Below, piece after piece: positions 45,178-54,628 of a DNA stretch of 64,000 nt. The stretch is from Lysinibacillus fusiformis (lineage in GTDB: Bacteria > Bacillota > Bacilli > Bacillales_A > Planococcaceae): contig NZ_CP070490.1 in the NCBI RefSeq assembly GCF_016925635.1, positions 1,488,001 to 1,552,000 of the forward strand. The letters are read 5' to 3'. Position numbers and translations under genes: made by a program. The notes under the pieces are model-generated. The model was not told the DNA's origin and made no database searches. It was given only the letters and a program-made list of their open reading frames with translations. Numbering within the stretch: position 1 is the first letter of the stretch; every line of letters starts with the position of its first letter.

Positions 45178-47548
45178 GGAAAAACAGGTATTCCGCGTGA
45201 ACGGTTTCTCTTGTGCCAACTGTGCAAGTAAATTTGAACGTAATGTAAAAGAAATACCTGGTGTTCAAGATGCAAAGGTGAACTTTGGGGCATCTAAAAT
45301 ATCAGTTACAGGCGATGCGACCGTGGAGGAGTTAGAAAAGGCTGGAGCTTTCGAAAACTTAAAAGTAACGCCAGAAAAACAAAAACGTGTTACTCCACCC
45401 CAAACAGATACTACCTATAGAATTGAAGGCTTCTCGTGTGCAAACTGTGCAGGTAAATTTGAACGTAATGTAAAAGAGCTTCCAGGGGTTCAAGATGCAA
45501 AAGTAAACTTCGGTGCTTCTAAAATTTCCGTAACTGGCGAAACAACTATTGCGGAACTTGAAAAAGCTGGAGCTTTTGAAAATTTAAAAGTATCAATGGA
45601 TACACCTTCATACAGATCTAAAGCTCCATCTTCTGACAATAGTGAGGGGCAAGTTGAAAAGAAAGTACCATTTTACAAAAAACATAGCACACTTTTATAC
45701 GCAAGCTTATTTATCGTATTCGGTTATCTATCTCAATACGTAAACGGTGAAGAAAATCTTATTACCTCCCTATTATTTATAGCTTCAATTGTAATCGGTG
45801 GTTTCAATCTATTCAAAGTTGGTTTCAAAAATTTAACTCGCTTTGATTTTGACATGAAAACATTAATGACGGTAGCTGTCATTGGTGCTGCATTTATAGG
45901 AGAATGGGCAGAAGCATCCATAGTTGTTATCCTATTCGCTATTAGTGAAGCTTTAGAGCGTTATTCAATGGATAAAGCACGTCAATCAATTCGCTCATTA
46001 ATGGATATTGCACCAAAAGAAGCTTTAATTCGTCGAAATGGTCAAGAAATCATGGTACACGTAGATGATATAGAGATTGGCGATATTATGATTGTTATAC
46101 CTGGGCAAAAAATTGCAATGGATGGCATCGTGGTTAGCGGTCTTTCTGCAGTCAACCAAGCAGCTATTACAGGGGAATCAGTACCAGTTTCAAAAACAGT
46201 AGATGATGAGGTATTCGCTGGAACACTAAATGAAGAGGGTTTATTAGAAGTTAAAATTACAAAATACGTTGAAGATACAACGATTTCAAAAATTATACAT
46301 CTAGTTGAAGAAGCTCAAGGTGAACGCGCTCCTTCACAAGCATTTGTTGATAAATTTGCGAAATATTATACACCAATTATCATGGTCATTGCAGGGCTTG
46401 TAGTAATTGTTCCCCCACTGTTCTTCGATGGTAGTTGGGAAACTTGGGTTTATCAAGGTTTATCAGTACTTGTAGTTGGATGTCCATGTGCGCTTGTTAT
46501 TTCAACACCAATTTCAATTGTTTCAGCTATAGGTAATGCTGCTAAAAAAGGGGTTTTAATTAAAGGTGGCATTTATTTAGAGGAAATGGGTTCGCTTAAG
46601 GCAATTGCTTTTGATAAAACAGGTACGCTTACAAAAGGTGTTCCAGTGGTTACAAACTTTGATGTAATGAATACCCAAAAAGATTCAAAAAAGATTCTAG
46701 CCATAATTACGGCTTTAGAATATCGATCTCAGCACCCTTTAGCTTCTGCGATTATTAAAAGAGCCGAAGAAGAAAATGTTTCATTCAAAAATATCAACGT
46801 TGATGCTTTCGCAGCCATTACTGGCAAAGGAATAAAAGGTGAAGTAGATGGTACTTTGTATTACATCGGTAGCCCAAAATTGTTCCAAGAGTTAAATGTA
46901 CCTATTCCAGAGAATTTAGAAGGAAACATCCTTAAGTTACAAAATGAAGGCAAAACTGCCATGATATTAGGAACTGAAAAAGAGATTCAAGCAATCATTG
47001 CCGTAGCTGATGAGGTACGTGAATCTAGCCAAGAAATTATTGAGAAATTGCATAACATGGGTGTTAAGAAAACAATCATGTTAACTGGTGATAATAAAGG
47101 GACTGCGAATGCAATTGGTCATCATGTAGGGGTTTCTGAAATTCAAGCTGAATTAATGCCTGAAGACAAACTTTCCTATATAAAACAACTTCGAAAAGAC
47201 TATGGCAATGTTGCGATGGTCGGTGATGGTGTCAACGATGCTCCTGCTTTAGCAGCTTCTACAGTCGGTATCGCCATGGGTGGTGCTGGTACAGACACTG
47301 CATTAGAGACTGCAGATGTTGCTTTAATGGCAGATGATCTACGGAAATTACCGTTTACAATAAAGCTAAGTCGTAAGGCCTTAAATATTATCAAGGCAAA
47401 TATAGCATTTGCCATTTTAATTAAACTAGCTGCATTACTATTAGTTATTCCAGGTTGGCTAACACTTTGGATTGCCATTGTCTCAGATATGGGAGCAACA
47501 TTGTTAGTAGCATTAAACAGCTTACGTTTAATGCGTGTTAAAGAATGA
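45170..47548 (+). CDS. cadA: CadA cadmium/zinc/lead-exporting P1B-ATPase
   Basis: 792 aa. Starts at the ATG overlapping the cadC stop. Two N-terminal HMA domains ([11 protein letters not shown] and [11 protein letters not shown]) almost identical to each other, eight membrane spans, the CPC ion site in [11 protein letters not shown], phosphorylation motif [13 protein letters not shown] loop, HP motif in SQHPLASAI and [12 protein letters not shown]. Pumps divalent soft metals outwards. Typical length for a two-HMA CadA. Confidence 0.95.
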   Translation: MTEEKQVFRVNGFSCANCASKFERNVKEIPGVQDAKVNFGASKISVTGDATVEELEKAGAFENLKVTPEKQKRVTPPQTDTTYRIEGFSCANCAGKFERNVKELPGVQDAKVNFGASKISVTGETTIAELEKAGAFENLKVSMDTPSYRSKAPSSDNSEGQVEKKVPFYKKHSTLLYASLFIVFGYLSQYVNGEENLITSLLFIASIVIGGFNLFKVGFKNLTRFDFDMKTLMTVAVIGAAFIGEWAEASIVVILFAISEALERYSMDKARQSIRSLMDIAPKEALIRRNGQEIMVHVDDIEIGDIMIVIPGQKIAMDGIVVSGLSAVNQAAITGESVPVSKTVDDEVFAGTLNEEGLLEVKITKYVEDTTISKIIHLVEEAQGERAPSQAFVDKFAKYYTPIIMVIAGLVVIVPPLFFDGSWETWVYQGLSVLVVGCPCALVISTPISIVSAIGNAAKKGVLIKGGIYLEEMGSLKAIAFDKTGTLTKGVPVVTNFDVMNTQKDSKKILAIITALEYRSQHPLASAIIKRAEEENVSFKNINVDAFAAITGKGIKGEVDGTLYYIGSPKLFQELNVPIPENLEGNILKLQNEGKTAMILGTEKEIQAIIAVADEVRESSQEIIEKLHNMGVKKTIMLTGDNKGTANAIGHHVGVSEIQAELMPEDKLSYIKQLRKDYGNVAMVGDGVNDAPALAASTVGIAMGGAGTDTALETADVALMADDLRKLPFTIKLSRKALNIIKANIAFAILIKLAALLLVIPGWLTLWIAIVSDMGATLLVALNSLRLMRVKE

Positions 47549-47568
47549 ATTAACGCACTTTATTCAAT

Positions 47569-47604
47569 AGATGGGCTTTTTATATGAAAGTCCATCTTTT
47601 TATT
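47569..47604 (+). terminator. Terminator after cadA
   Basis: AGATGGGCTTT/AAAGTCCATCT stem followed by TTTTATTT. Confidence 0.75.
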
Positions 47605-47662
47605 TCTAGTACTTTACTTTCTTAAAATAGCACTTAATTCATTATAGAAAGAAGAGATAAAA

Positions 47663-48277
47663 ATGGAACTGGTAAATGTTTTTTCATTGATTCTGTTTGC
47701 TTTGTTTTTATTTTCCTATTCATTAAAGCTAGTTATTCTAAATAAGAAATCAGGGATAAAAGCAAATGTGTTAGGAAAAGGAAATAAGGGGACATCCGTC
47801 GATTCTTCCGAAATGTTTGTTAAAATTTCAACTTTCGTATGGGGAATTGCATGGCTTTTAGAGTCAATATTTGATAATTCGATTGATAATATTTTACCTA
47901 AACTATTCACCAATGAGGTTATGCATTACTTTGGATTAATGACAATTACCATTGGTTTACTGTTTTTTATTTTATCAATGATAACAATGAAAACCTCTTG
48001 GAGAGTTGGTATAGATAAAGAAACAAAAACCTCGCTAATCACCAATGGTTTATACAAATATAGTCGAAATCCTGCATTTGTTGGATTCAATTTAATGTTT
48101 ATAGGTCTATTTTTGACATTCCCTAACTTAGTTACATTAATTATTTGTTTACTAAATATAGTTTCAATTCATAACCTTATTCTTCAAGAAGAAAAACACT
48201 TAGAGAATATGCTTAAAGTAGAATATCTCTCGTATAAGAATAAAACCCCACGATACTTATTTTTTAAATCTACATAA
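47663..48277 (+). CDS. Isoprenylcysteine methyltransferase-like membrane protein
   Basis: 204 aa, about five membrane spans. The C-terminal block (TNGLYKYSRNPAFVGF ... EEKHLENMLKVEYLSYKNKTPRYL) is the ICMT/PEMT fold that binds S-adenosylmethionine. The substrate is unknown; such genes recur beside metal-resistance genes. Follows cadA with its own ribosome site after a terminator. Confidence 0.8.
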   Translation: MELVNVFSLILFALFLFSYSLKLVILNKKSGIKANVLGKGNKGTSVDSSEMFVKISTFVWGIAWLLESIFDNSIDNILPKLFTNEVMHYFGLMTITIGLLFFILSMITMKTSWRVGIDKETKTSLITNGLYKYSRNPAFVGFNLMFIGLFLTFPNLVTLIICLLNIVSIHNLILQEEKHLENMLKVEYLSYKNKTPRYLFFKST

Positions 48278-48304
48278 GTAAAGAAATTTTAAAGGTGAAA
48301 CTAA

Positions 48305-48340
48305 AACAAAGCACAGACTCTTAATGGCTGTGCTTTGTTT
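48305..48340. terminator. Bidirectional terminator
   Basis: AACAAAGCACAG/CTGTGCTTTGTT stem between convergent genes. Confidence 0.8.
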
Positions 48341-48352
48341 CGTTGTTATCCA

Positions 48353-49237
48353 TTATTCAACTATTATCTTTCCAAAATACATATTCATTCCACAATGAAA
48401 CGTATATATACCCGGTTTTTCTGGTGTGAATTCGACCAAGTTATCACCTTTATCAAGATCTTTTTCTATTTGGAAATCCTCTATTATTAAGTATGATAAG
48501 CATCCACCTGAAAAACTCTTTTGAAAATGAAGTTGAACTGGGATTCCAGCTTTTACTTTTACATTCTCAGGTGTATATCCAAATGGCTCTACCATTATGA
48601 CGGCTTCCTGATAACCGTCTTTTTGCTCTGCTTTTACTTCATTTATTTTTGTAGAAGAATCGTCTGAAACCGGAGTTGTATCACCCAAAAGATCTCTGAA
48701 GTAATGAGAAATGGGTTTAAAGAATACAACAGAAACAACTAATAATACGGCAATTACACAAAAAATAACTTTACTCCATTTATTTTTATTTGATATTACC
48801 GTTATTGTATCTGTTCCCTTAACTTCTTGTCTAATTAATTTCAATATAAGAATCATGACAATGATAAAAATTGCATCCACAAATATCATCATAACGACAG
48901 GATCTTGAGAAAAAACCATTACCCCCAACATTGCACCCATCATGCCGCCCATGATACCTGCTAATAGTCCATCTAATGAAGCCAATAAACTAAAGGGACG
49001 CCCAATAACATATCCAATTATCATGCCAAAAAGTACTGAGGAGATTACTGGGACAGTCATTTTCCCTACTAATATTACTCCTAATATGGTTCCTACTACT
49101 ATGCTAGCCATCATAGAAACAGCCATTGCAATCATCATAGCAGTCATTTCTGATAAGAACGATTTGGCACGATAGGTAGAAAAAATGACGTAACCGGTTA
49201 ACAAAAAAATAATACTAAAACTAAATATATATATCAT
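48353..49237 (-). CDS. Membrane protein with C-terminal cupredoxin domain
   Basis: 294 aa; ATG with AAGGGA upstream (a TTG-started extension is rejected). About five spans, including a Gly/Met-rich one (LLAGIMGGMMGAMLGVM), then a linker and an exposed cupredoxin domain with FSGGCLSYLII and FHCGMNMYFGKI, giving Cys, His and Met ligands typical of a mono-copper site. Downstream of a TauE/SafE gene and a DeoR-NosL regulator. A paralogue lies at 62958-63884. Confidence 0.78.
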   Translation of the reverse strand: MIYIFSFSIIFLLTGYVIFSTYRAKSFLSEMTAMMIAMAVSMMASIVVGTILGVILVGKMTVPVISSVLFGMIIGYVIGRPFSLLASLDGLLAGIMGGMMGAMLGVMVFSQDPVVMMIFVDAIFIIVMILILKLIRQEVKGTDTITVISNKNKWSKVIFCVIAVLLVVSVVFFKPISHYFRDLLGDTTPVSDDSSTKINEVKAEQKDGYQEAVIMVEPFGYTPENVKVKAGIPVQLHFQKSFSGGCLSYLIIEDFQIEKDLDKGDNLVEFTPEKPGIYTFHCGMNMYFGKIIVE

Positions 49238-49251
49238 AAACAAATTCCCTT

Positions 49252-50004
49252 CTATCCTATCCAAGCATTTAAAGTTTCGAATAATCCTGACAATATAAAG
49301 AAGATTGCAGAAATATTCCTTGATACATTATGGAATGAATACAAAGTCTTCTTCATTGGATTTAATAACCGTTCACTAATAGTCAGTAGTATCACATATA
49401 AAATGAGTGGCATTGCTGTTCCAATTGCAAAAAAAATGGGACCTATCAAATTAAATTCTCCATTTCCTGTCGGCAATAACAAGACAAAAAATAACCAAAA
49501 CAACGTAGGACAGAATAAAAAACCCATAGCCAACCCAAAAGAAAGAGATGTATTTTTCAATTTCAATCCTTTTTGGACTTTTTGGAAGATACGTTGTGAT
49601 GCAGAGGAATGTACTGAAATATTTCCAAGGAGAGCTAATCCAATTAGAATAAGAGTAAGGCCAAATAATTTACGGAAAAACATTGTTCCAATGAAAGGAA
49701 TATCAGCAACTGTACTACCGATGAATACAGACATTATGCCTAACAATATGTACACTAAAGATTTGCCTGTAATATAACTCCCTACATTCAACCACCTTTT
49801 ATTTTTTTCAGTCTCATATGTAATCAAAGCAACAGCAGTAGAATTAGATGTAAGTTGACATGGTGCAGTTGCCCCAACCAACCCTAATAAGAAAGCCTTC
49901 ATTCCCCATACATCTAGTTTTAGTGCTAATGTATAAATTGGTTCTGCTACTAAATTGGCTAACTGACTTAACCACACATGTATCTGAAGAAGTACCTCAT
50001 TCAT
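49252..50004 (-). CDS. TauE/SafE-family (CcdA-like) membrane protein
   Basis: 250 aa, six or seven spans. LLGLVGATAPCQLTSNSTAVALI is the first repeat motif; FCPTLFWLFFVLLLP is the second. Proteins of this kind are placed with sulfite exporters or with copper/thiol transfer systems. Between a DeoR-NosL regulator and a membrane cupredoxin, a role in copper movement is favoured but not proven. Confidence 0.75.
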   Translation of the reverse strand: MNEVLLQIHVWLSQLANLVAEPIYTLALKLDVWGMKAFLLGLVGATAPCQLTSNSTAVALITYETEKNKRWLNVGSYITGKSLVYILLGIMSVFIGSTVADIPFIGTMFFRKLFGLTLILIGLALLGNISVHSSASQRIFQKVQKGLKLKNTSLSFGLAMGFLFCPTLFWLFFVLLLPTGNGEFNLIGPIFFAIGTAMPLILYVILLTISERLLNPMKKTLYSFHNVSRNISAIFFILSGLFETLNAWIG

Positions 50005-50018
50005 TTAAATTCCCCTCT

Positions 50019-50588
50019 TCAACTGTTCTTACAGGACAATTTAAGGTGTTGAGGAAATGATTTCATTATTTCGGAAAATGTAAGGACTTTACCTCCGAAT
50101 CCTTTTACAAAGTTCTCTGCATATTCTTTAGTCTCAAATACCAACACTTGTGGGTAACAACAACGAATATGGACAGTAGTGTCTAAAACAAACCAAGCTA
50201 GATGAGCGCTAATCGTTGTCCCTGTTAAAAAATCGGTACAAATTGCTTGTGCTACCTCATCACCTAACTGTCGATGCCGCAGTATTCCACAATGGCTGCA
50301 ACAAGCATTTTCACGTTCTCCATTTAAAAGAATTATCCTGTAAACCAATCGATCATCACACTTACGATGACAATACACACACTCGTCTTCCTCAACACGA
50401 TGTATAGATTGATCCCTTATAAGTGTAATCCCACCATATGTCTTCATAATAAGCCCTTCTTCAATCAGAGGTTTTATATCTCGATGTATTGTCATCTCTG
50501 ATACCTCAAGTGTTTGACTTAATTCTGAGATTTTCAAATTGTGTCTATATAGAATCATGTCACGTATAAGTTGTTGTCTCTCTGAAAG
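50019..50588 (-). CDS. DeoR-type helix-turn-helix regulator fused to a NosL-like domain
   Basis: 189 aa from the ATG behind AGGAGG. Residues 1-57 are a DeoR HTH (LKISELSQTLEVSEMTIHRDI). The rest has a Cys cluster (CVYCHRKC, CCSHCG) then DFLTGTTISAHLAWFVLDT and ETKEYAENFVKGFGGKVL, a pattern like NosL, a copper chaperone fold. The classic DeoR sugar-phosphate domain is absent. I infer a Cu-sensing repressor of the two downstream genes. Confidence 0.72.
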   Translation of the reverse strand, partial: LSERQQLIRDMILYRHNLKISELSQTLEVSEMTIHRDIKPLIEEGLIMKTYGGITLIRDQSIHRVEEDECVYCHRKCDDRLVYRIILLNGERENACCSHCGILRHRQLGDEVAQAICTDFLTGTTISAHLAWFVLDTTVHIRCCYPQVLVFETKEYAENFVKGFGGKVLTFSEIMKSFPQHLKLSCKNS

Positions 50589-50604
50589 CATAGTTTCCTC
50601 CTGA

Positions 50605-50631
50605 ATGTTATAACTTAACAAGATATAACAT
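50605..50631 (-). promoter_or_regulatory. Inverted repeat upstream of the DeoR-NosL gene
   Basis: ATGTTATA and TATAACAT separated by 11 bases, about 17 bp before the start codon: a possible autoregulatory operator. Confidence 0.45.
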
Positions 50632-50773
50632 CATTTTATTACAGCAATTAGAATAATCAATATAAACCTCGGGATATTTTGTTACATAGTTATGTCAATT
50701 ATCTATAAAATCTTCTGTAGATGCTCCCCCCACATGAATATGAGAGGTTGCATAGTATGTATTGAACTAAAAA

Positions 50774-50809
50774 ACAGAAGCACAGTAGTTTCAATTACTG
50801 TGCTTCTGT
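50774..50809 (+). terminator. Strong hairpin in decayed region
   Basis: 14-bp stem ACAGAAGCACAGTA/TACTGTGCTTCTGT. No T-run follows closely. Upstream gene on the plus strand not seen; perhaps the end of a lost gene. Confidence 0.5.
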
Positions 50810-50918
50810 TGCTAAATAGAAGAATAAATATTGCTTTGATTACAAACTTGTTCACTGTTCAAGTTCTTCTAGTCAATATGATTTGCACAGCATGCAACGT
50901 CTTTTTCCAGACAAAAAG

Positions 50919-51042
50919 TCATCTCATTATGAGCATTGGTGGATGGTTAATGATAGTAATGGGTGTGCTACTCTATTTTGACATGATGACAAAAATTATT
51001 GCTTGGTTTACTCCCTTCTTTGGTGGATTCACAGGATTTTAA
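50919..51042 (+). pseudogene. C-terminal remnant of a CcdA-type cytochrome c biogenesis protein
   Basis: The last codons read SIGGWLMIVMGVLLYFDMMT then KIIAWFTPFFGGFTGF and a stop, closely like the C-terminus of CcdA proteins of Bacillales. The upstream frame lacks the rest of the protein. Thus a truncated gene left next to the transposition genes. Confidence 0.55.
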
Positions 51043-51084
51043 TTTTTCGATTTCAAAGATGAACAACACCATTATGACTACAAC

Positions 51085-51122
51085 AAAAAAAGCCGTGTTT
51101 TCAGCTATGAACACGGCTTTTT
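51085..51122. terminator. Bidirectional terminator after the tns operon
   Basis: AAAAAAGCCGTGTT/AACACGGCTTTTT stem, 16 bp past the tnsD-like stop; also serves the CcdA remnant. Confidence 0.88.
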
Positions 51123-51138
51123 GGTATCATTCTTTATA

Positions 51139-52980
51139 TCAGAATTTTTGCTTCGCACTTATTATCTGCCTTTTTATTTCTATCTCTAACCCAGAATAAA
51201 ATCTTTCACTGATTCCTGCTTTTCGCATTATTTTCCAAACTTCAAGTTCTTCATCTTTTAATTGATCTATAGCCCAACTAATACGCCTCTTTTGAAAATT
51301 GGTCGTATTTTCTTTAACACTCTCAATATACTTCATCGTATTGGGCAGTTTATTTACTCTTTTTTCTAACAACGATTTATTATTAATCATTTTACCTATA
51401 CTGCTTACGGTTATTCTAACTGGTTTTTCTTTAGCACTTATATCTTCCACTGCTTTTTTTACCATGCCCAAGATGTGAAGGTCTCTCTGTACCCAATCAA
51501 CTCTTTTATTAGTAACCCTATTTACTTTAACAACTGGGGAATGTTCCTTTAACCATTCCTTATCATTTCTATAAATTCGCATATAAAGTGATGGGTCTTT
51601 TTTTCTAAGTTCTGTTCTTGATAATATGGGGTATTGGTTAATTAAATCAAGCCATTTTTGCTTCAAATCACTTTTAATATGATTTTCCTTGTTCATAGGC
51701 TTACTATTTCTTTGCTTAGAATACTTAATAATTGTTTTGGTGTCGACTTTTAATATTTTTGAGCATGCTTTATAACTCAACTGTTCTATTTCAACCAATT
51801 GATGGAGTTTGCTCAACCAAGTATCACCTAACATCTTAATACGCCCTATATTTGTTTTATCCTCTTCTGTTTTATCTGGCCCCTTACGAGAATAAACAAA
51901 GCCACAGGCACAGGAGAAGGTTCCTACCGGCCTTTTAGTATCATAGCAACGAGTAACCTTTAAATTAGTTATTACAGGCTGTAGAAAGTGTTCTGCCGCA
52001 GGATTCAAACATAGATATGGCTCTTCACCAAATGGACTATATCGTTTATTTGCATACTGTTCAATTGTATCAACCGATTCACCTAAAAAATAAATGAACA
52101 GTAAATGCCGTACAGGATGAAAAGACTTTCGATGTTTTCTTGTTATTGCCCTTAACCAACACTGTCCTTCTACACCACTTGGAAATGATTGCATCAATAT
52201 TAAAAAATCGACCTTAAACTTCTTAATAAAGTCTTCTTCTAATCGCCTTTGGTCGATTGTGCCGTTTGATTTTACATACCCTTCGCGATCCAATAGGTAA
52301 TGATAAATCTCTAATAAATTTAACTGATCAAATTTATAATCCTTTTGATTTAAGTTGCTACTTTCTACAGCAAAATGACGTAGCAAATCAAAGTTTACTT
52401 TTGAAACATCACTTTTATTGCCCTTCTCTAAACTGTTTTCAATGTTTGAATAAAAATACGAAGAGTTTCCTTGCCTAATTAAGATTGAACTGTCTACAAG
52501 CAAGACAGAATGCTTTAAACAAATAAATACACTTGGTAATTGGTGATATGTCCGCCAATATGTTTCTCCATTCACTTGAATATCTTCTTCAAAGCAGTTA
52601 GGACAATAGCGAAAATACATAGGCTCTTTTACTGTCCCAGCCATTTGACCTGTTGAATAATGCAAGGAAGTATTGCCACAGCCATATAACATTTTATTTC
52701 GAACACTCTGTTTTATTTCTTTTGAAGTAAAATTTGTATAGTAGTTATACAATGTATGATAATTTATCCATTCATCAATACTCGAATTTAAAAAAGGATT
52801 TACTTTTTCTAATAATATCTCTAAATCAGTAGGTAAATCAGGAATAATATATGCTTTCTTTTTTCCAAACAAATCTAAAGTTGAATGTTTATTACTTAAA
52901 TTCCCTGAACGTTTATGGTATCTAGCCAACACACTATATAATAGTTCATCTTTATAAATTGAAGGAAAAAATGCTAACAT
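51139..52980 (-). CDS. TnsD/TniQ-family target-site selection protein (operon copy)
   Basis: 613 aa. TniQ domain at 1-200 (FFPSIYKDELLYSVLARYHKRSGN; zinc ligands YCPNCFEED ... CLKHS), a second Cys group (CLNPAAEHFLQ ... CACGFVYSR) and a C-terminal DNA-binding region with LSYKACSKILKVDTKTIIKYS. Fourth gene behind tnsA-B-C with 19 bp spacing. Should bind the attachment site and bring TnsC. Paralogue: 29289-31175. Confidence 0.88.
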   Translation of the reverse strand: MLAFFPSIYKDELLYSVLARYHKRSGNLSNKHSTLDLFGKKKAYIIPDLPTDLEILLEKVNPFLNSSIDEWINYHTLYNYYTNFTSKEIKQSVRNKMLYGCGNTSLHYSTGQMAGTVKEPMYFRYCPNCFEEDIQVNGETYWRTYHQLPSVFICLKHSVLLVDSSILIRQGNSSYFYSNIENSLEKGNKSDVSKVNFDLLRHFAVESSNLNQKDYKFDQLNLLEIYHYLLDREGYVKSNGTIDQRRLEEDFIKKFKVDFLILMQSFPSGVEGQCWLRAITRKHRKSFHPVRHLLFIYFLGESVDTIEQYANKRYSPFGEEPYLCLNPAAEHFLQPVITNLKVTRCYDTKRPVGTFSCACGFVYSRKGPDKTEEDKTNIGRIKMLGDTWLSKLHQLVEIEQLSYKACSKILKVDTKTIIKYSKQRNSKPMNKENHIKSDLKQKWLDLINQYPILSRTELRKKDPSLYMRIYRNDKEWLKEHSPVVKVNRVTNKRVDWVQRDLHILGMVKKAVEDISAKEKPVRITVSSIGKMINNKSLLEKRVNKLPNTMKYIESVKENTTNFQKRRISWAIDQLKDEELEVWKIMRKAGISERFYSGLEIEIKRQIISAKQKF

Positions 52981-52999
52981 CTATTTTATTTACACACCC

Positions 53000-54628
53000 T
53001 TACATTATTAAGTCATCTAAAGGATTTTTAATATATCCTTCTTCACATAATGCCTCATAAGCAGAGCGTTTATTCTTCTTTCCTATATCAACTATTGATT
53101 GAAGTTTATTTACTGAAATATTGCCTTTCGCTTCATTTTTCTTTTCTTTCTTTCCCTCAATGTATTGGAGTGATAGAGTCATTAGTTGTGGAATTGTTGA
53201 CTCAGGTGAATTTTTCAGTGCATATTTAGCAGCGTTTTCAGCAATTTTTTCTGAAACATCTAAATTAATTAAGGATAGGATTAATTTTTCTAGTATTGGA
53301 AGTTCTTTATTTGTACGATCTTGTGCCATCTTTTCTTTTTTCGCCTGAACCCTGGCCTTAAGGTCTAATACTGGCAATCTATTTAGAATATAATCTTCAA
53401 TATCCATTGGAACAATATCTTCGTATTTTGCAATGTCGCTTTGATTTCCGGATTTAAGAGCCTCCAACATAGGTTGAAGAAGTTTCAAATCTTCTTTCAC
53501 TACCTTTTGTATAAGTTTAGGGGTTATTTTTTCAAGGCCAGAATTGATTGCCCTCGCTTGTGCGAGTAAATACAACTTAACAGCAACATCCACAATTCCT
53601 TGGCTCTCTTCGTAAATCGTGTTTAATAATTCTTCTGTCAGTTCCGTATATTCATTCGTCCACTGATAATCCCACATACTTGTGATTAATACTTCCCAAT
53701 CATCATCTTGTTTCATTTGCTGCCATACCATGTCGCCTTGGCCACTGCTTCTACGTGCTTGTCTGAAATCCTTTTGTAATAATGCCTTGGCTTTCATGGT
53801 TCCAATAAACATTACTGGTACTCCTATTTCATTCACTAGCGTTACAAAAAAATTCATCATCATTTCTGATGCAGCACCTGATGCAGATAACGAGTGCTGA
53901 ACCTCATCAATGATTAGAGCGCCTATTGAGTGTAAACGAGCGACTTGCCCCATACGAGTTACCATTGAACTAACTGAATTTGATGGCTTACCATACTTTT
54001 CAAAATAATTAGTACCTGTCAACGAATCAACTTTTTTGAAAAAGTCCATACAAAGAGTTTTTAATGATCCATCATGTGGACAATCCAATTTTAACCATAC
54101 AATTTGAATCAAATTGATTGGATTTTGATGCAATATTACTTGCGGATAAAGAGATAGTACCCTTTCTATCGCAGATGTTTTACCTATTCCTGGATATCCC
54201 ATTAAAGTGAAACTTGAAGCAGAAGAACGTATATCTGGCGGTAATCCAATTTCCTCTTTATTAACAAGCTTGTTGTGTAAATCAAGTAATGCTTGAACAT
54301 GTTTTTTATGTAATGGATTTCGATTAACATATCCATACCTAATGAAACCTGAAAAACGCTGTTCTAGATTTAAGGTTTGATTTATAGGCTGATAAAATCT
54401 TGATAATCTTAGTAAAGCATGGTAACGATGATGACTTGATAAATTTCTTTCACTATTATGAAACATAGGTATAAAGCTAAGTTGATCAAACGCTTCTTCT
54501 TTAGAGAGTATCGGAGGTAACGCTTCAATAAGGGGATTCCCTTTATAATCAATTATTTCTTGTTCACGATACTCTGCCAATAGAACTTCAATACCACTCT
54601 CTAATTCAATTGTCTTCCCATTTTTCAT
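53000..54628 (-). CDS. tnsC: TnsC-type AAA+ ATPase
   Basis: 542 aa, near the length of Tn7 TnsC. Walker A GYPGIGKTS at about 144-152 and Walker B ALIIDEVQHSL at about 230-240, sensor segment VPVMFIGTMKA. ATP-dependent switch that links the target selector to the TnsAB transposase. ATG overlaps the tnsB stop by 4 bp. Confidence 0.92.
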   Translation of the reverse strand: MKNGKTIELESGIEVLLAEYREQEIIDYKGNPLIEALPPILSKEEAFDQLSFIPMFHNSERNLSSHHRYHALLRLSRFYQPINQTLNLEQRFSGFIRYGYVNRNPLHKKHVQALLDLHNKLVNKEEIGLPPDIRSSASSFTLMGYPGIGKTSAIERVLSLYPQVILHQNPINLIQIVWLKLDCPHDGSLKTLCMDFFKKVDSLTGTNYFEKYGKPSNSVSSMVTRMGQVARLHSIGALIIDEVQHSLSASGAASEMMMNFFVTLVNEIGVPVMFIGTMKAKALLQKDFRQARRSSGQGDMVWQQMKQDDDWEVLITSMWDYQWTNEYTELTEELLNTIYEESQGIVDVAVKLYLLAQARAINSGLEKITPKLIQKVVKEDLKLLQPMLEALKSGNQSDIAKYEDIVPMDIEDYILNRLPVLDLKARVQAKKEKMAQDRTNKELPILEKLILSLINLDVSEKIAENAAKYALKNSPESTIPQLMTLSLQYIEGKKEKKNEAKGNISVNKLQSIVDIGKKNKRSAYEALCEEGYIKNPLDDLIM

